64,000 nucleotides of DNA from Desulfosudis sp034189195 (GTDB lineage: Bacteria > Desulfobacterota > Desulfobacteria > Desulfobacterales > Desulfosudaceae), in the NCBI GenBank assembly GCA_034189195.1, contig JAXHVI010000251.1, positions 1-64,000 on the forward strand. Direction: 5' to 3'. Shown here one piece after another: positions 17,289-25,603 of the stretch (its first letter is position 1; every line of letters begins with the position of its first letter). The notes beneath the pieces were generated by a model that made no database searches, was not told the origin of the DNA, and worked only from the letters and a program-made list of their open reading frames with translations. The position numbers were made by a program, and so were the translations under genes.

Positions 17289-18304
17289 AATCGGTTCGCC
17301 AGCTCCAGGGCCAGTTTTTCCGTGGCCAGTCGGGGGTTTACGTTTCGATCCAGAGCCTTTTCCACTGCCACCACGGCATCAATTTTACGGCCCAGGGAGG
17401 CGATGCTCTCCTGGTCCGACAGGGCTGCCACGGCATCGGCCATGTCAATGTTCATAATGCGGCCGGGCTGGTATTTCCATACCACCGCGTCATAAAGGCA
17501 GGCCTGTATCATGCCCAGCCACTGGCCGACCTGGTCTTTGTTCTTTTGCAGCTTTTCAGCAAAGGCCAGCACCAGGGGCACCGGCCGTGACGGCAGGGCC
17601 GCCAGTTCGGCGGCCAGCCATTGCCGCCACGCGCCCAGGGGCACGTCGGTCAGGGCCAGGGCCCTGGCCACGCTGCCGCCGGACATCAGGGCCGCCGACC
17701 GGGCCGTTTTTTCGTCCACGCCGTGGTGCTGCCGCAGAAAGGCTTCGATGCGATCGGCGGAAACCGGGGCAAACCGGATGTGCCGGCAACGGGAAACCAC
17801 GGTGGGCAGCAGGTCGGATGCGTGTTCGGCGGTCAGGAAAAAAAGGGTTTGCGGCGGCGGTTCTTCAAGGGACTTGAGCAGGGCGTTGGCGGCTTCCGGA
17901 TTCATGGCCCAGGCATCGGAAACAATCACGGCCCGCATCCTTGCCTCGTGGGGCCGAAAGGCCACCTTTTCGATCAGATCCCGAATACGGCCGATTTTGA
18001 TGGCATTTCCTTCCGGCGCGATGGTAATCATATCCGGATGGGTGCCCGCGGCAATGGCCCGGCAGAGTCGGCAGTCGCCGCAGAAGGGAAGCACGCCGTC
18101 GCCGGGAACGGGCACCTGCGGGGACGTTTCCTGGACGGCGGCAAGGCAGTTGCACGCCATGGCAAAGCCCATGGCGGCGCTGCGTTTTCCAATGCCGTCG
18201 ATTCCGGTAAAAAGAAATGCATGGGGAATATCGCCTCTGGCAAGAATGCCGGCAAGGATCCGCAGGGGTTTTTCCTGATCCATCAGCGCATCAAGTCGCG
18301 GCAC
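17285..18304 (-). CDS. holB: DNA polymerase III delta' subunit
   Basis: A 339-aa clamp-loader subunit. The degenerate P-loop region LFTGIDGIGKRSAA lies near residue 30, a zinc module has CGDCRLC with an upstream CNC, and SDAWAMNPEAANALLKSLEE followed by PPPQTLFFLTAEHASDLL is typical of delta'. I choose the GTG at 18304: it gives the normal few residues (PRLDALMDQEK) before the first helix and starts 4 nt after the HU-family stop. The longer frame open to 18499 would overlap the HU gene almost fully and is rejected. The next ATG (MDQEK) is the fallback start. It is coupled to ricT by ATGA. Confidence 0.88.
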   Translation of the reverse strand: MPRLDALMDQEKPLRILAGILARGDIPHAFLFTGIDGIGKRSAAMGFAMACNCLAAVQETSPQVPVPGDGVLPFCGDCRLCRAIAAGTHPDMITIAPEGNAIKIGRIRDLIEKVAFRPHEARMRAVIVSDAWAMNPEAANALLKSLEEPPPQTLFFLTAEHASDLLPTVVSRCRHIRFAPVSADRIEAFLRQHHGVDEKTARSAALMSGGSVARALALTDVPLGAWRQWLAAELAALPSRPVPLVLAFAEKLQKNKDQVGQWLGMIQACLYDAVVWKYQPGRIMNIDMADAVAALSDQESIASLGRKIDAVVAVEKALDRNVNPRLATEKLALELANRL

Positions 18305-18308
18305 GGCC

Positions 18309-18584
18309 CTAGCTATTGATCCGTTCTTTAAGCTCTTTTCCACATTTGAAAAACGGAAGTTTCTTGGGAGCGATGGTGACTTTTTCGCCGGTTTTCGGGT
18401 TTCTGCCGGTGTAGCTCTTGTATTCCTTGACAAAAAAGCTGCACAGGCCCCGCACTTCAACCCGCTCACCCGTGGCCAGGGTGTCGGCCATGGTGTCAAA
18501 AAAGGTTTTGACGATCTTGGCGGCCTCGAGCTTTGAAATGCCGGTCTTGTCTTTCAGGGCGGTGACCAGTTCCAGTTTGTTCAT
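18309..18584 (-). CDS. HU/IHF-family DNA-bending protein
   Basis: A 91-aa nucleoid protein that binds DNA as a dimer. The family signature GRNPKTGEKV with the intercalating proline arm is at about 60-70, and the N-terminal helices MNKLELVTALKDKTGISK are standard. Length equals typical HU/IHF. A perfect AAGGAGG lies 5-6 nt before the ATG. It appears to be the first gene of the minus-strand run HU - holB - ricT - metG - kdnA - kdnB - GlmS-like. I cannot decide between HU and an IHF subunit. Confidence 0.92.
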   Translation of the reverse strand: MNKLELVTALKDKTGISKLEAAKIVKTFFDTMADTLATGERVEVRGLCSFFVKEYKSYTGRNPKTGEKVTIAPKKLPFFKCGKELKERINS

Positions 18585-18656
18585 CTAACCTCCTTGAAAA
18601 TATGAAACGACACGATGGTTTTCTGTTTATCATCCGGATTTTAAAAAAACAGGAAT

Positions 18657-18686
18657 GTTAAACCATATTAAAACAGGGGAAGTCAA
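18657..18686 (-). promoter_or_regulatory. Probable promoter of the HU-holB run
   Basis: Reading the minus strand, TTGACT (18686-18681) is followed after 18 nt by TTTAAC (18662-18657), about 75 nt before the HU-family start, within an AT-rich 156-bp gap. The -35 is good and the -10 moderate. Confidence 0.45.
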
Positions 18687-18740
18687 GAAATTATAGAGAT
18701 TTTTATAAATACCGGTACTTTTTCGCAACGGCCACGCGCA

Positions 18741-21053
18741 TCAGGGATACTGTTCAACATCGGCGCCGGAAATATCGGAGCCGAACTCGCCCAGGCCGTA
18801 AAGATTGATCATCACGGTGTAGGTGCGGTCTCCGGGTTCGTCGGTGTAGTTCACGTCCACGGACCAGCAGGAGGCCCGGTAGACCACGCCGGTCTGCACC
18901 AGAATATCCGTGCCGCTGAAGATGTTGCGCTCATACTCGCCATAGAGCAGAAACGCCTCGTTTACCTCCAGGGCCGCCTTGCCGTAAACCGATTCGGACA
19001 CCCCCTGCCGGTACCGGTAGCCCCCGGAAAATTTGTCCCCCCTGGTGTCGCTGAAGGCGATCTCGCCGTTATAGGCCTGCCATTCGCCGGTGTAGGGGCA
19101 CCACAGGCCGTCTCCGTCCAGCCGTACGAAATTGGCGGGCCTGGCGTCCAGCTCCACTGCCACCGGGGAGAAGGGCCGGCGCTGGTCCGGGGTTGCCCAT
19201 TGGGCCGGATCGTCCTCTTTTGCCTCGTTGATGTCATAGCTCTGGGAGACCTTGAGCCGGACCGCTTCGCTGTAGAGGGCCTCCCGCACCGAAGGCAAAG
19301 AAGGGGATTCGGCTGTCTCCAGGGCGTCGGCAGCCGAAGGCGCCGCGCCCCGCCACTCCTTTACGGTCAGCAGGTTGGTGATTGACCAGGTGACGGTGTT
19401 CTGTTTTTCAATGACATCAGCGGCGTCGTTGAACCGGGGGTAGTCCTCCTGGTTTTTGTGCGGCACATATTCATACTCCAGCCGGGGCACAATGGTGTGG
19501 CAGGCCCGCTTCCCGGTTTCGGGATTGACGTCAAACACCCGGTAAAGCTCGGAGGACAGGTCGGCCCGAAGGTCGAACAGCTCACGGGATTGGGCGCGGT
19601 CCGTGTCATCGGCCCCGGCGTTCCGGTCCATGCGCCACACGGTCTCCCGAAAGCCCATTGACGGTTCAAATGAAAAAAAATTTTTAAACCGGCCGGGCAG
19701 GGCGATGCGCGGGTGAATGTCGGCACGGTGGCCCCGCAGGCTGTCTTCGGTGTACCCATACAGGTATTCGCTGTTTAATTCGTAAAAAAGAGGAGTTGCG
19801 CCGAGTTTCTGCTTGTTGGCGTCAAAGGAGACCACGGGCAGCCGCTGAACCGTGTCGTCTTCGTCGGCCCACCGCCGCTTGACCACGTCGTCATCCCACC
19901 GCAGACCGGCGTTGAGGCTGTTCTGGGTCCAGTTTTTCTGTAGATTGAAGATACTGGTGCGCACCGGGTTGTCCGTGTCATCCAGGTCCCGGCCAAAGGT
20001 CTTTTCAAAATAGCGGTCCGCCGCGTCAAACCCGGTATACCCGCTTTCGAATTCCAGCAGGTAGTCCTGGTCGCTGACAAGGTCGATGTCCAGCCTGGCC
20101 GACAGGCCGGGGCCCAGGCCGTGGTCGTGCTTCATGCGCAGCCAGTACCGGTCGTTGTTGGGGCGAAGCCACTTGTCATGGGTGTATGCCCAGTCCTGCC
20201 CGGCTTCGGTGTTGGCCTTGCGGTCCTCCAGAAAATCAAACATGACCGTGGTCCGGGATGTTGCGTCCATCACCTGGCGGTATTCAACCCCCAGTTTTTC
20301 GCCCCGCCGTCCCATGTGATGGGCATAGAAGGTCATGTCCGCGCTGTCGCTGATCACCCAGTAGAAGGGCTGCTCAATCTCTTCCCATTTTTTTTCCGAG
20401 TAGCTGATCCGGGGCGCCAGAAAACCGGTCTGGCGCTTGATTTTCACCGGGAAAAACAGGTAGGGCGTGTAGAGCACCGGCATGGATTTGGCCCACAGGG
20501 CCGCGTGGCGCAGGGAGCCGTAGCCCTCCACGGTGAGGCGAAGGTCCCGGCCGGTGATCTGCCAGTCCGGTTTTCCCGGCTCACAGGAGGAGAAGCTCAC
20601 CCGGTCGGCGGTGTAGGTGTCCGGCCCGGTTTTTTCAATGATGTCGCCGAGAATGTAAAAATGGCGGTCTCCCAGGAACACGGTGCCGTTGGAGATGGTG
20701 CCGGTTTCAGCGGCCATGTCCATCTCCATGTGGTCCCCGGACAGCACATCCGGCCCGGCGGTCATGGTCACGTTGCCGTCGGCAAAAAGGCGCTGGTTTT
20801 TCTGGTCAAACCAGATGCTGTCCGCGACGATCCGCTTGCCCTCCTTGGTGATGGTCACCTTTCCCACCGCCAGGTAGAGATCGGCCTGCTTGTCATAGGT
20901 GATGGCCCCGGCATCAATGTGCCAGGCGCTTTTCGGATCCATGCGAAAGAGGTCACCGGCCGTGTCCGCCGCCCAGGCCTGGTGCCCGTACCATGACAGG
21001 AGAGCGGCAACGGCAATCGCCCACCACAAAAAAAGTTTCATGACGCGTGGCAT
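18741..21053 (-). CDS. lptD: LPS-assembly outer-membrane protein LptD
   Basis: A 770-aa protein that, with LptE, inserts LPS into the outer leaflet. From the chosen ATG (21053, with AAGGGG 6 nt upstream) a signal peptide reads KLFLWWAIAVAALL and ends near WAADTAG. Residues about 40-150 form the OstA/LptA-like jellyroll (AGAITYDKQADLYLAVGKV, SGDHMEMDM). The rest is a beta-barrel with many alternating aromatic strands. Cysteines at SSCEPG, ACHT, LWCPYT and ASCWSV are candidates for the inter-domain disulfides known in E. coli LptD. A frame open to 21140 is not used because its extra residues overlap the small upstream gene. No lptE is seen. Confidence 0.92.
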   Translation of the reverse strand: MPRVMKLFLWWAIAVAALLSWYGHQAWAADTAGDLFRMDPKSAWHIDAGAITYDKQADLYLAVGKVTITKEGKRIVADSIWFDQKNQRLFADGNVTMTAGPDVLSGDHMEMDMAAETGTISNGTVFLGDRHFYILGDIIEKTGPDTYTADRVSFSSCEPGKPDWQITGRDLRLTVEGYGSLRHAALWAKSMPVLYTPYLFFPVKIKRQTGFLAPRISYSEKKWEEIEQPFYWVISDSADMTFYAHHMGRRGEKLGVEYRQVMDATSRTTVMFDFLEDRKANTEAGQDWAYTHDKWLRPNNDRYWLRMKHDHGLGPGLSARLDIDLVSDQDYLLEFESGYTGFDAADRYFEKTFGRDLDDTDNPVRTSIFNLQKNWTQNSLNAGLRWDDDVVKRRWADEDDTVQRLPVVSFDANKQKLGATPLFYELNSEYLYGYTEDSLRGHRADIHPRIALPGRFKNFFSFEPSMGFRETVWRMDRNAGADDTDRAQSRELFDLRADLSSELYRVFDVNPETGKRACHTIVPRLEYEYVPHKNQEDYPRFNDAADVIEKQNTVTWSITNLLTVKEWRGAAPSAADALETAESPSLPSVREALYSEAVRLKVSQSYDINEAKEDDPAQWATPDQRRPFSPVAVELDARPANFVRLDGDGLWCPYTGEWQAYNGEIAFSDTRGDKFSGGYRYRQGVSESVYGKAALEVNEAFLLYGEYERNIFSGTDILVQTGVVYRASCWSVDVNYTDEPGDRTYTVMINLYGLGEFGSDISGADVEQYP

Positions 21054-21072
21054 GACAACCCCTTGCCCTGCA

Positions 21073-21252
21073 TCATGATTTTTTCTTTTTGGGTGGATCA
21101 GCCTCTTTGGGCTGCCGGACCGTGGTGTCAATGGTTTCATATACCTGCTTGAAGGATTCGGGAAAGGTTGCCGGTGAGATTCTGCCGATTTCGATAAACT
21201 TTATCACCACTTCCTTGGCGGCCCGCAATACCTGCTCGTCTCGTGAGCTCAT
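21073..21252 (-). CDS. Small (59 aa) protein upstream of lptD
   Basis: A short gene on the lptD strand: starts MSSRDEQVLRAAKEVVIKFI, continues EIGRISPATFPESFKQVYET and ends in a Lys-rich tail (PPKKKKS). A clean GAGGAG lies 8-9 nt before the ATG, and the stop is 19 nt before the lptD start, so the two are probably co-transcribed. The amphipathic helical character and typical codon use argue it is real. I recall similar small proteins from related bacteria but cannot name a family or function. No signal peptide. Confidence 0.7.
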   Translation of the reverse strand: MSSRDEQVLRAAKEVVIKFIEIGRISPATFPESFKQVYETIDTTVRQPKEADPPKKKKS

Positions 21253-21266
21253 TGGCGCACTCCTCT

Positions 21267-21530
21267 TTTCTCTTGATCTTACTCTTGATCTTACTCTTAC
21301 TCTTGACCCCGCGATAACGGCGTTCGATCAAGATTAAGAGCACGGGTATGATAAATGAACCCAAAATCCCGGCACAATACACCTCAGACCGTTACCGGCT
21401 TCATACCTACTAAAATATGGAAGTTTATTCAATAACATTAGTGCTGCCATCAACAGGAACCTTATCGGAATCGGAATCGGGATCGGGATCGACAGCCCTT
21501 TTTATTCTAATACCGATTTCGATGGGCAAA
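21267..21530. repeat. Two period-6 degenerate arrays between lptD and rmuC operons
   Basis: The 390-bp gap 21253-21643 holds TTACTC/TTGATC hexamers at about 21267-21310 with an inverse arm (GATCAAGATTAAGAG) near 21328-21342, and a GAATCG/GGATCG hexamer run at about 21466-21492 followed by ACCGATTTCGATG. No gene was found. The rmuC start has GAGGTTCTG upstream. Confidence 0.7.
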
Positions 21531-21643
21531 GGCTTCAGGCCACACTTCCACCGGCACAAGGATATTCCGTTGAAATCGGCGCACGGTTCCATTACATTAC
21601 ACTCAATATCCAGTTTTTCTGTATACCCTACAGTGAGGTTCTG

Positions 21644-23011
21644 ATGCATATTCCGGAAATCATCTACAGCGCGGCCGCCGGCGCCCTTGCCGGCATTTTT
21701 TTCACCTGGCTGGTCATGCGGGCCCGCCGGGCCGTGCTGGCCGACCGGCTGGCGACTGCCACCACTGAAATTGAAACCACCAGAACCGAGCGGGATGCTT
21801 TGCGCGGCGAGCTGTCCGACCACTCGGCCCGGTTCGCCCGGCTTGAATCGGCCCTGGAGCAGGAGCGGGAAAAATCAAAAGAGATGGCCGCCTTTGCCCA
21901 GGCCGCCACGCAAACCCTGAAGGACACCTTTAAGGGGCTTTCCGCCGACACCCTGGCCCAGAGCAGCGAGCAGTTTCTGCGCCTGGCCAAAAGCGCGTTT
22001 GAGTCCTTTCATGTCAAGGCGTCCGGTGATCTGGCCCAGCGGCAGAAGGCGGTGGAAGAAATTGTCCGGCCGGTAAAAGAGGCCCTGGACAAGGTCAACA
22101 CCCAGGTGGCCGAGGTGGAAAAGAGCCGCAAGCAGGCCTACGGCGCCCTGACCGCCACGGTGGAATCCCTGCTGCGCGGCCAGAAGGAGCTTTCCACGGA
22201 AACCGGCAACCTGGTCTCTGCCCTGCGCAAGCCCATGGTGCGGGGCCGGTGGGGCGAGATCCAGCTGCGCCGGGTGGTGGAATTTGCCGGCATGCTGCCC
22301 CACTGCGACTTTGTGGAGCAGCGTTCGGTAAAGACCGAAACCGGCACCCTGCGGCCCGACATGCTGGTCCGCCTTCCCGGCGGCAAGCTGGTGGTGGTGG
22401 ATTCAAAGGCCCCGCTGGAGGCCTATCTTTCGGCGGTCAGCGCCGAAGACGAGGCCACGCGAAAAAAATTCATGGCCGACCACACCCGGCACCTGCGCAC
22501 CCATATTCAGCAGCTGTCGGACAAGGCCTACTGGGAGCAGTTTGACCAGGCCCCGGATTTCGTGGTGCTGTTCCTGCCGGGTGAACCCTTTTTCAGCGCG
22601 GCCCTGGAGCAGGACGAAGGGCTCATTGAGTTCGCCGTGGCCCGCCGCATCATTCTGGCCAGCCCCACCACCCTGATCACCCTGCTTCAGGCGGTCTCCT
22701 ACGGCTGGCAGCAGGAGCAGATCGCGGAAAACGCCCGTCACATTCAGGAGCTCGGGGCCGATCTGCACCGGCGGATTTCAAAGATGGCCGACCATTTCGG
22801 CACGGTGGGAAAATCCTTAGACAGGGCCGTCAAAAGCTACAACGATGCCGTTGGCTCCCTGGAGGCCCGGGTCCTGCCCGCGGCCCGCCGCTTTTCCGAG
22901 CTGGACACCAGCATCAAAAACGAGATTCCCAAGATCGAGCCGGTAAATGTGGTCTCAAGAGATATCTCCGCTCCGGAGCTGATTGAGCCGGAAGAAGAGA
23001 ATAACGCCTGA
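21644..23011 (+). CDS. rmuC: DNA recombination protein RmuC homologue
   Basis: A 455-aa protein of the RmuC family, proposed to be a nuclease-like factor that limits inversions at short inverted repeats. Residues 5-25 form an N-terminal membrane anchor (SAAAGALAGIFFTWLVM), about 30-190 a long coiled coil, and about 195-400 the restriction-endonuclease-like RmuC core with GRWGEIQLRRVVE, RPDMLVRLPGGKLVVVDSKA (the PD-(D/E)xK-like D...DSK) and VVLFLPGEPFFSAAL. Length is normal. It is transcribed divergently from the lptD pair. Its presence in a chromosome full of inverted repeats is notable but not proof of a link. Confidence 0.93.
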   Translation: MHIPEIIYSAAAGALAGIFFTWLVMRARRAVLADRLATATTEIETTRTERDALRGELSDHSARFARLESALEQEREKSKEMAAFAQAATQTLKDTFKGLSADTLAQSSEQFLRLAKSAFESFHVKASGDLAQRQKAVEEIVRPVKEALDKVNTQVAEVEKSRKQAYGALTATVESLLRGQKELSTETGNLVSALRKPMVRGRWGEIQLRRVVEFAGMLPHCDFVEQRSVKTETGTLRPDMLVRLPGGKLVVVDSKAPLEAYLSAVSAEDEATRKKFMADHTRHLRTHIQQLSDKAYWEQFDQAPDFVVLFLPGEPFFSAALEQDEGLIEFAVARRIILASPTTLITLLQAVSYGWQQEQIAENARHIQELGADLHRRISKMADHFGTVGKSLDRAVKSYNDAVGSLEARVLPAARRFSELDTSIKNEIPKIEPVNVVSRDISAPELIEPEEENNA

Positions 23012-23032
23012 CCGGCCGGGTTTTTTCCTTTA

Positions 23033-23226
23033 TCGAAATCGGGATCGGTATCGAAATCGATTGCAACACCGGAAGCGAGGCCCACTGCGTCATTAAGGAG
23101 CGGAAGCGGCGAAGCAATCCTTACCAAAATACGTAGCCATGAGGTTGCTTGCGTTCTGTTTGTAGTGTGGCCGTAAGGCGTTTAAAAACCGGACAGCCCC
23201 AATGCCCTTACGGGCACACTACAAAC
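23033..23226. repeat. Period-6 array and family 4 hairpin (GTTTGTAGTG)
   Basis: A short ATCGAAATCGGGATCGG-type run at about 23033-23066 is followed by a strong inverted repeat: GTTTGTAGTGTGGCCGTAAGG from 23158 pairs with CCTTACGGGCACACTACAAAC ending at 23226. A related sequence in opposite orientation is at 39474-39501. The gap 23012-23438 otherwise contains no gene I can support. Confidence 0.75.
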
Positions 23227-23438
23227 GGGGGGCGCCCGCGCTCGGCTGCGCTGCGATGGACGGGGGTATTAACGTGCTGCCTTCCGCTAAATTCACTATA
23301 CAATACAACACAATAACCATAAGCAACGACAAGATGAAAATAAGCTGTTTGAATAAAGCAATCCAGTGTTGTCCGGTTGGGTTTTTGCATGAACAGGACG
23401 GCGAAAAAAATCGAAAAAGTAAATTTTTTGCTTGACCT

Positions 23439-23930
23439 TTGAAAATGGAATTCGAAGACCGGTTGAAAGCGTTGATCTTCTGCCATCTCGAAGAACATGC
23501 GTCGGGCAGGCATCTTATCCAGGTTCTCAAGGAAGATGGCTTTGCCCGTGAACATATCGCTCCCAAGGACGGCATCGAAAAAAGCAGCTTCTTCTGGAAG
23601 GGAAGCATTTTGTCATCCGGATTAAAGCCAAAACAATCAAAACCGCAGTACAACAGAATACCGTTCAACCCGGCGGCATCGTCTTTTATGATGCCGAAGT
23701 CCTTTTGGGCACGGATCAAGACAATAGGCAAACGCAAACACCCGTGCGTCTTGTCGCGTATCGTGCCGGCGGCGTTGAATATCGGATCGCCACCGATCAA
23801 CAGGGACCGGGAGCTTTTATGGTTCCTGATCGCCTCAGCCTTTCGGCGTTTAGAGAAACGCCGATGTATCGGGTGAAATGGCAAACATATCCGATACGTT
23901 GGACAGTGCCCGGTCGCCTGAAAAAGCACC
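23439..23930 (+). pseudogene. IS4-like transposase remnant, internally deleted and frameshifted
   Basis: The first about 49 codons (MEFEDRLKALIFCHLEEHAS, then HIAPKDGIEKSSFF) match the N-terminus of an IS4-type DDE transposase. At about 23595 the sequence jumps, in another frame, to the late catalytic part: EGKHFVIRIKAKTIKTAV, PGGIVFYDAEVLLGTD, TPVRLVAYRAGGVEYRIATD. The central DDE region is missing and the end is lost after about 23800. Terminal inverted repeats were not found. It is non-functional and abuts a cyclase remnant on the opposite strand. Confidence 0.75.
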
Positions 23931-24291
23931 GGAACCATTGAATGTCCGCAGCTCCCGGCACATGGAAACCGCGGCCCGCAGACAGGCATCCGGGTCGTTA
24001 AACAGGGTCATGATGCCGTCGCCGATGAGCTTGTCGCTCTCCCCGTTTTCGCCAATGACGCACCTTTTCCACCAGGGCCGGCGTGTCACCGCCGCACGCC
24101 TCAAAATAACGCAGGGTCGCTGCCACGGCCCGGCCGGAAATGCCGTAAACCGATTCGATCTCCTTTGGTGACGGTTCACGATAACGGCCCTCCCCGGTTA
24201 CAGCCCAGGGACAGTGGCGCATGGGCCGCCCCTCCACGTCTGTGCCCCACCCGGTGGCGCCAGCGCCCATGAGTCCTAACCCCCCTCCCAT
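23930..24291 (-). pseudogene. Class III adenylate/guanylate cyclase remnant
   Basis: On the minus strand about 24055-23930 reads GENGESDKLIGDGIMTLF followed by NDPDACLRAAVSMCRELRTF, the centre of a class III nucleotide cyclase domain with the metal-binding Asp in GDGIM. The rest of the domain is absent: the 3' side runs into the transposase remnant and the 5' side is in another frame. A separate open stretch starting ATG 24291 (RHCPWAVTGEGRYREPSPKE) overlaps the acsE end by 16 nt; I do not recognise it and it may be part of the same decayed locus. Confidence 0.6.
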
Positions 24292-25064
24292 GAAAAGATG
24301 TCCGACCGCAGCAGATGTTTGCTTGCAGCGCCGGAATCAACGGTGTGGTGATGAAAAATGTCGACCAGGGCCATATTGAGCCCGGCGTCGGCCAGCATGG
24401 CCAGAAAGGCCGCCTCCGCGGCCCGCTTTTTTTCTTTCGGTCCCGGGCCGGTGGTGAGGTTGGAAAGCCCGGCAATGGTGCGCACCGGAAACCCGAACAG
24501 GTCGGGCAGCATGCGAATCACCTCGATCACGGCCCGGTTGTGGCGAACCCCGTTTTCCCACATCAGGGGCGCTATCACCGGGTCAATGATCAGCCGGTCC
24601 GGGTCCAGGCCGGCCTTTTCGGCTGCCACCAGCAACCGGCCGGCCACCTCCAGGCAGTCGGCAACATCCACCGGCACCCGGCTGCGGGCATCCAACAGAA
24701 ATCCAACAATGTCGGCATCAAACCTTTTTGCCAGGGGCAGGATGGTTTCAATCTTTCGCGGCTCTAAAGAAAAACCGTTGATGATGACCGGGTTCTTGCA
24801 GACGGCCAGACCGGCGGCCAGGGCTGCGGCATTGGTGGTGTCCAGCAGCAGGGACAGGTCGGTTGCCGTTGCCACCGTGCTCACCAGAAAGGTCATAACC
24901 GCTTCAGGATCTTTTTTCAGGGGACCGGGGTTGATGTCAATGGCCCGGGCCCCGGCGGCCACGCACCGGGTCACCAGATCGCGGATCGGCCCGGGGTCGC
25001 GGTGTAAAATCGCCTGTTCAACCACCGGGCTGACAATATGAAGGTTATCGGCCACAAAAATCAT
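24276..25064 (-). CDS. acsE: Methyltetrahydrofolate methyltransferase (AcsE-like)
   Basis: A 262-aa pterin-binding TIM barrel, the same length as the well-known acetogen MeTr (AcsE), which moves the methyl group of CH3-tetrahydrofolate to the corrinoid Fe-S protein in the Wood-Ljungdahl pathway. Markers: GARAIDINPGPLKKDPE near 45, the NPVIINGFS strand near 106, DPVIAPLMWENGVRHNRAV near 165 and TIAGLSNLTTGPG near 198. The inner ATG at 25064 (MIFVADNLHIVSP) is chosen; an upstream ATG frame to 25166 runs through repeat DNA. No other acs gene is nearby, so the partner proteins are elsewhere. A MetH-fragment role is less likely given the length. Confidence 0.85.
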   Translation of the reverse strand: MIFVADNLHIVSPVVEQAILHRDPGPIRDLVTRCVAAGARAIDINPGPLKKDPEAVMTFLVSTVATATDLSLLLDTTNAAALAAGLAVCKNPVIINGFSLEPRKIETILPLAKRFDADIVGFLLDARSRVPVDVADCLEVAGRLLVAAEKAGLDPDRLIIDPVIAPLMWENGVRHNRAVIEVIRMLPDLFGFPVRTIAGLSNLTTGPGPKEKKRAAEAAFLAMLADAGLNMALVDIFHHHTVDSGAASKHLLRSDIFSWEGG

Positions 25065-25084
25065 ATTAAAGTTCTCTTTATCAT

Positions 25085-25258
25085 CGCAATCGGGATCGAT
25101 CATCCGATCTTTCTTGATACCGATTATATTTTTTTGTTTTTGGCGGTTTTTATGTTTGCACCGCAAAGGCGCAGAGAGCGCAAAGGGTTATGCCCCCTGC
25201 TTTACATACGGCGTTTATGCTTTTCTTTGTGTCCTTTGCGTCTCTGCCGGTGAATTTT
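25085..25258. repeat. Period-6 array plus family 1 repeat copy C
   Basis: ATCGCAATCGGGATCGATC-type hexamers at about 25085-25130 are followed by family 1 copy C (25157-25258), which shares GGCGCAGAGAGCGCAAAGGG and the ending TCTCTGC-CGGTGAATTTTAA with copy A at 6.1-6.26 kb. Confidence 0.8.
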
Positions 25259-25309
25259 AAAGCCCTGTTCAGGCAAATCCAGGCTCGCGCACATCCCCAG
25301 CAATGCCTT

Positions 25310-25545
25310 TCAGGCGTCTGCCATGCCCTGCATCAGGGCCAGGACGTTTTGGCCCAGCACATCGTGGTTGTAGCCCCCCCCTCCAGAACGGCAAAGCATC
25401 CGCCGTTGTTGCGCCTGGCCGCGCCGGCCGCCATTTTGCCGATCTCAAAATAGTCGCCGGTGGACAGGACCCCGCCCCAGTCTTCCATGTGGTTGTCAAA
25501 CCCGGCGGAAATGCCGATAATGCCGGCCGACCGCCACGGTATTCG
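25310..25545 (-). pseudogene. 3' remnant of a histone-deacetylase-family gene
   Basis: Minus-strand reading gives GIIGISAGFDNHMEDWGG, STGDYFEIGKMAAGAARR, NNGGCFAVLEGG and then, one frame over, YNHDVLGQNVLALMQGMA to TGA at 25312-25310. This is the C-terminal part of an HDAC/acetoin-utilisation-type deacetylase, with the Asp of SAGFD and the Gly-rich LEGGYN. The frame breaks inside a run of eight G (plus-strand C8 near 25374-25381), consistent with slippage. Everything N-terminal of GISAGFD is missing. Confidence 0.75.
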
Positions 25546-25552
25546 CCATATT

Positions 25553-25587
25553 GTCAATGGTCAACGGCTAACTGTTAATCATTAACC
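25553..25587. repeat. Period-7 degenerate array (GTYAAYG)
   Basis: Five consecutive heptamers: GTCAATG, GTCAACG, GCTAACT, GTTAATC, ATTAACC. It lies just downstream of the ettA stop and beside the deacetylase remnant. Confidence 0.6.
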
Positions 25588-25603
25588 GGGGGTGATGTAT
25601 ATA

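Noticed and set aside
17285..18499. 404-aa version of holB
   Set aside because: Would overlap the HU-family gene for almost 200 nt; the GTG at 18304 gives a normal delta' N-terminus.
21267..21492. Hexamer arrays as a CRISPR array
   Set aside because: Units are 6 bp, contiguous and degenerate, with no spacers and no cas genes.
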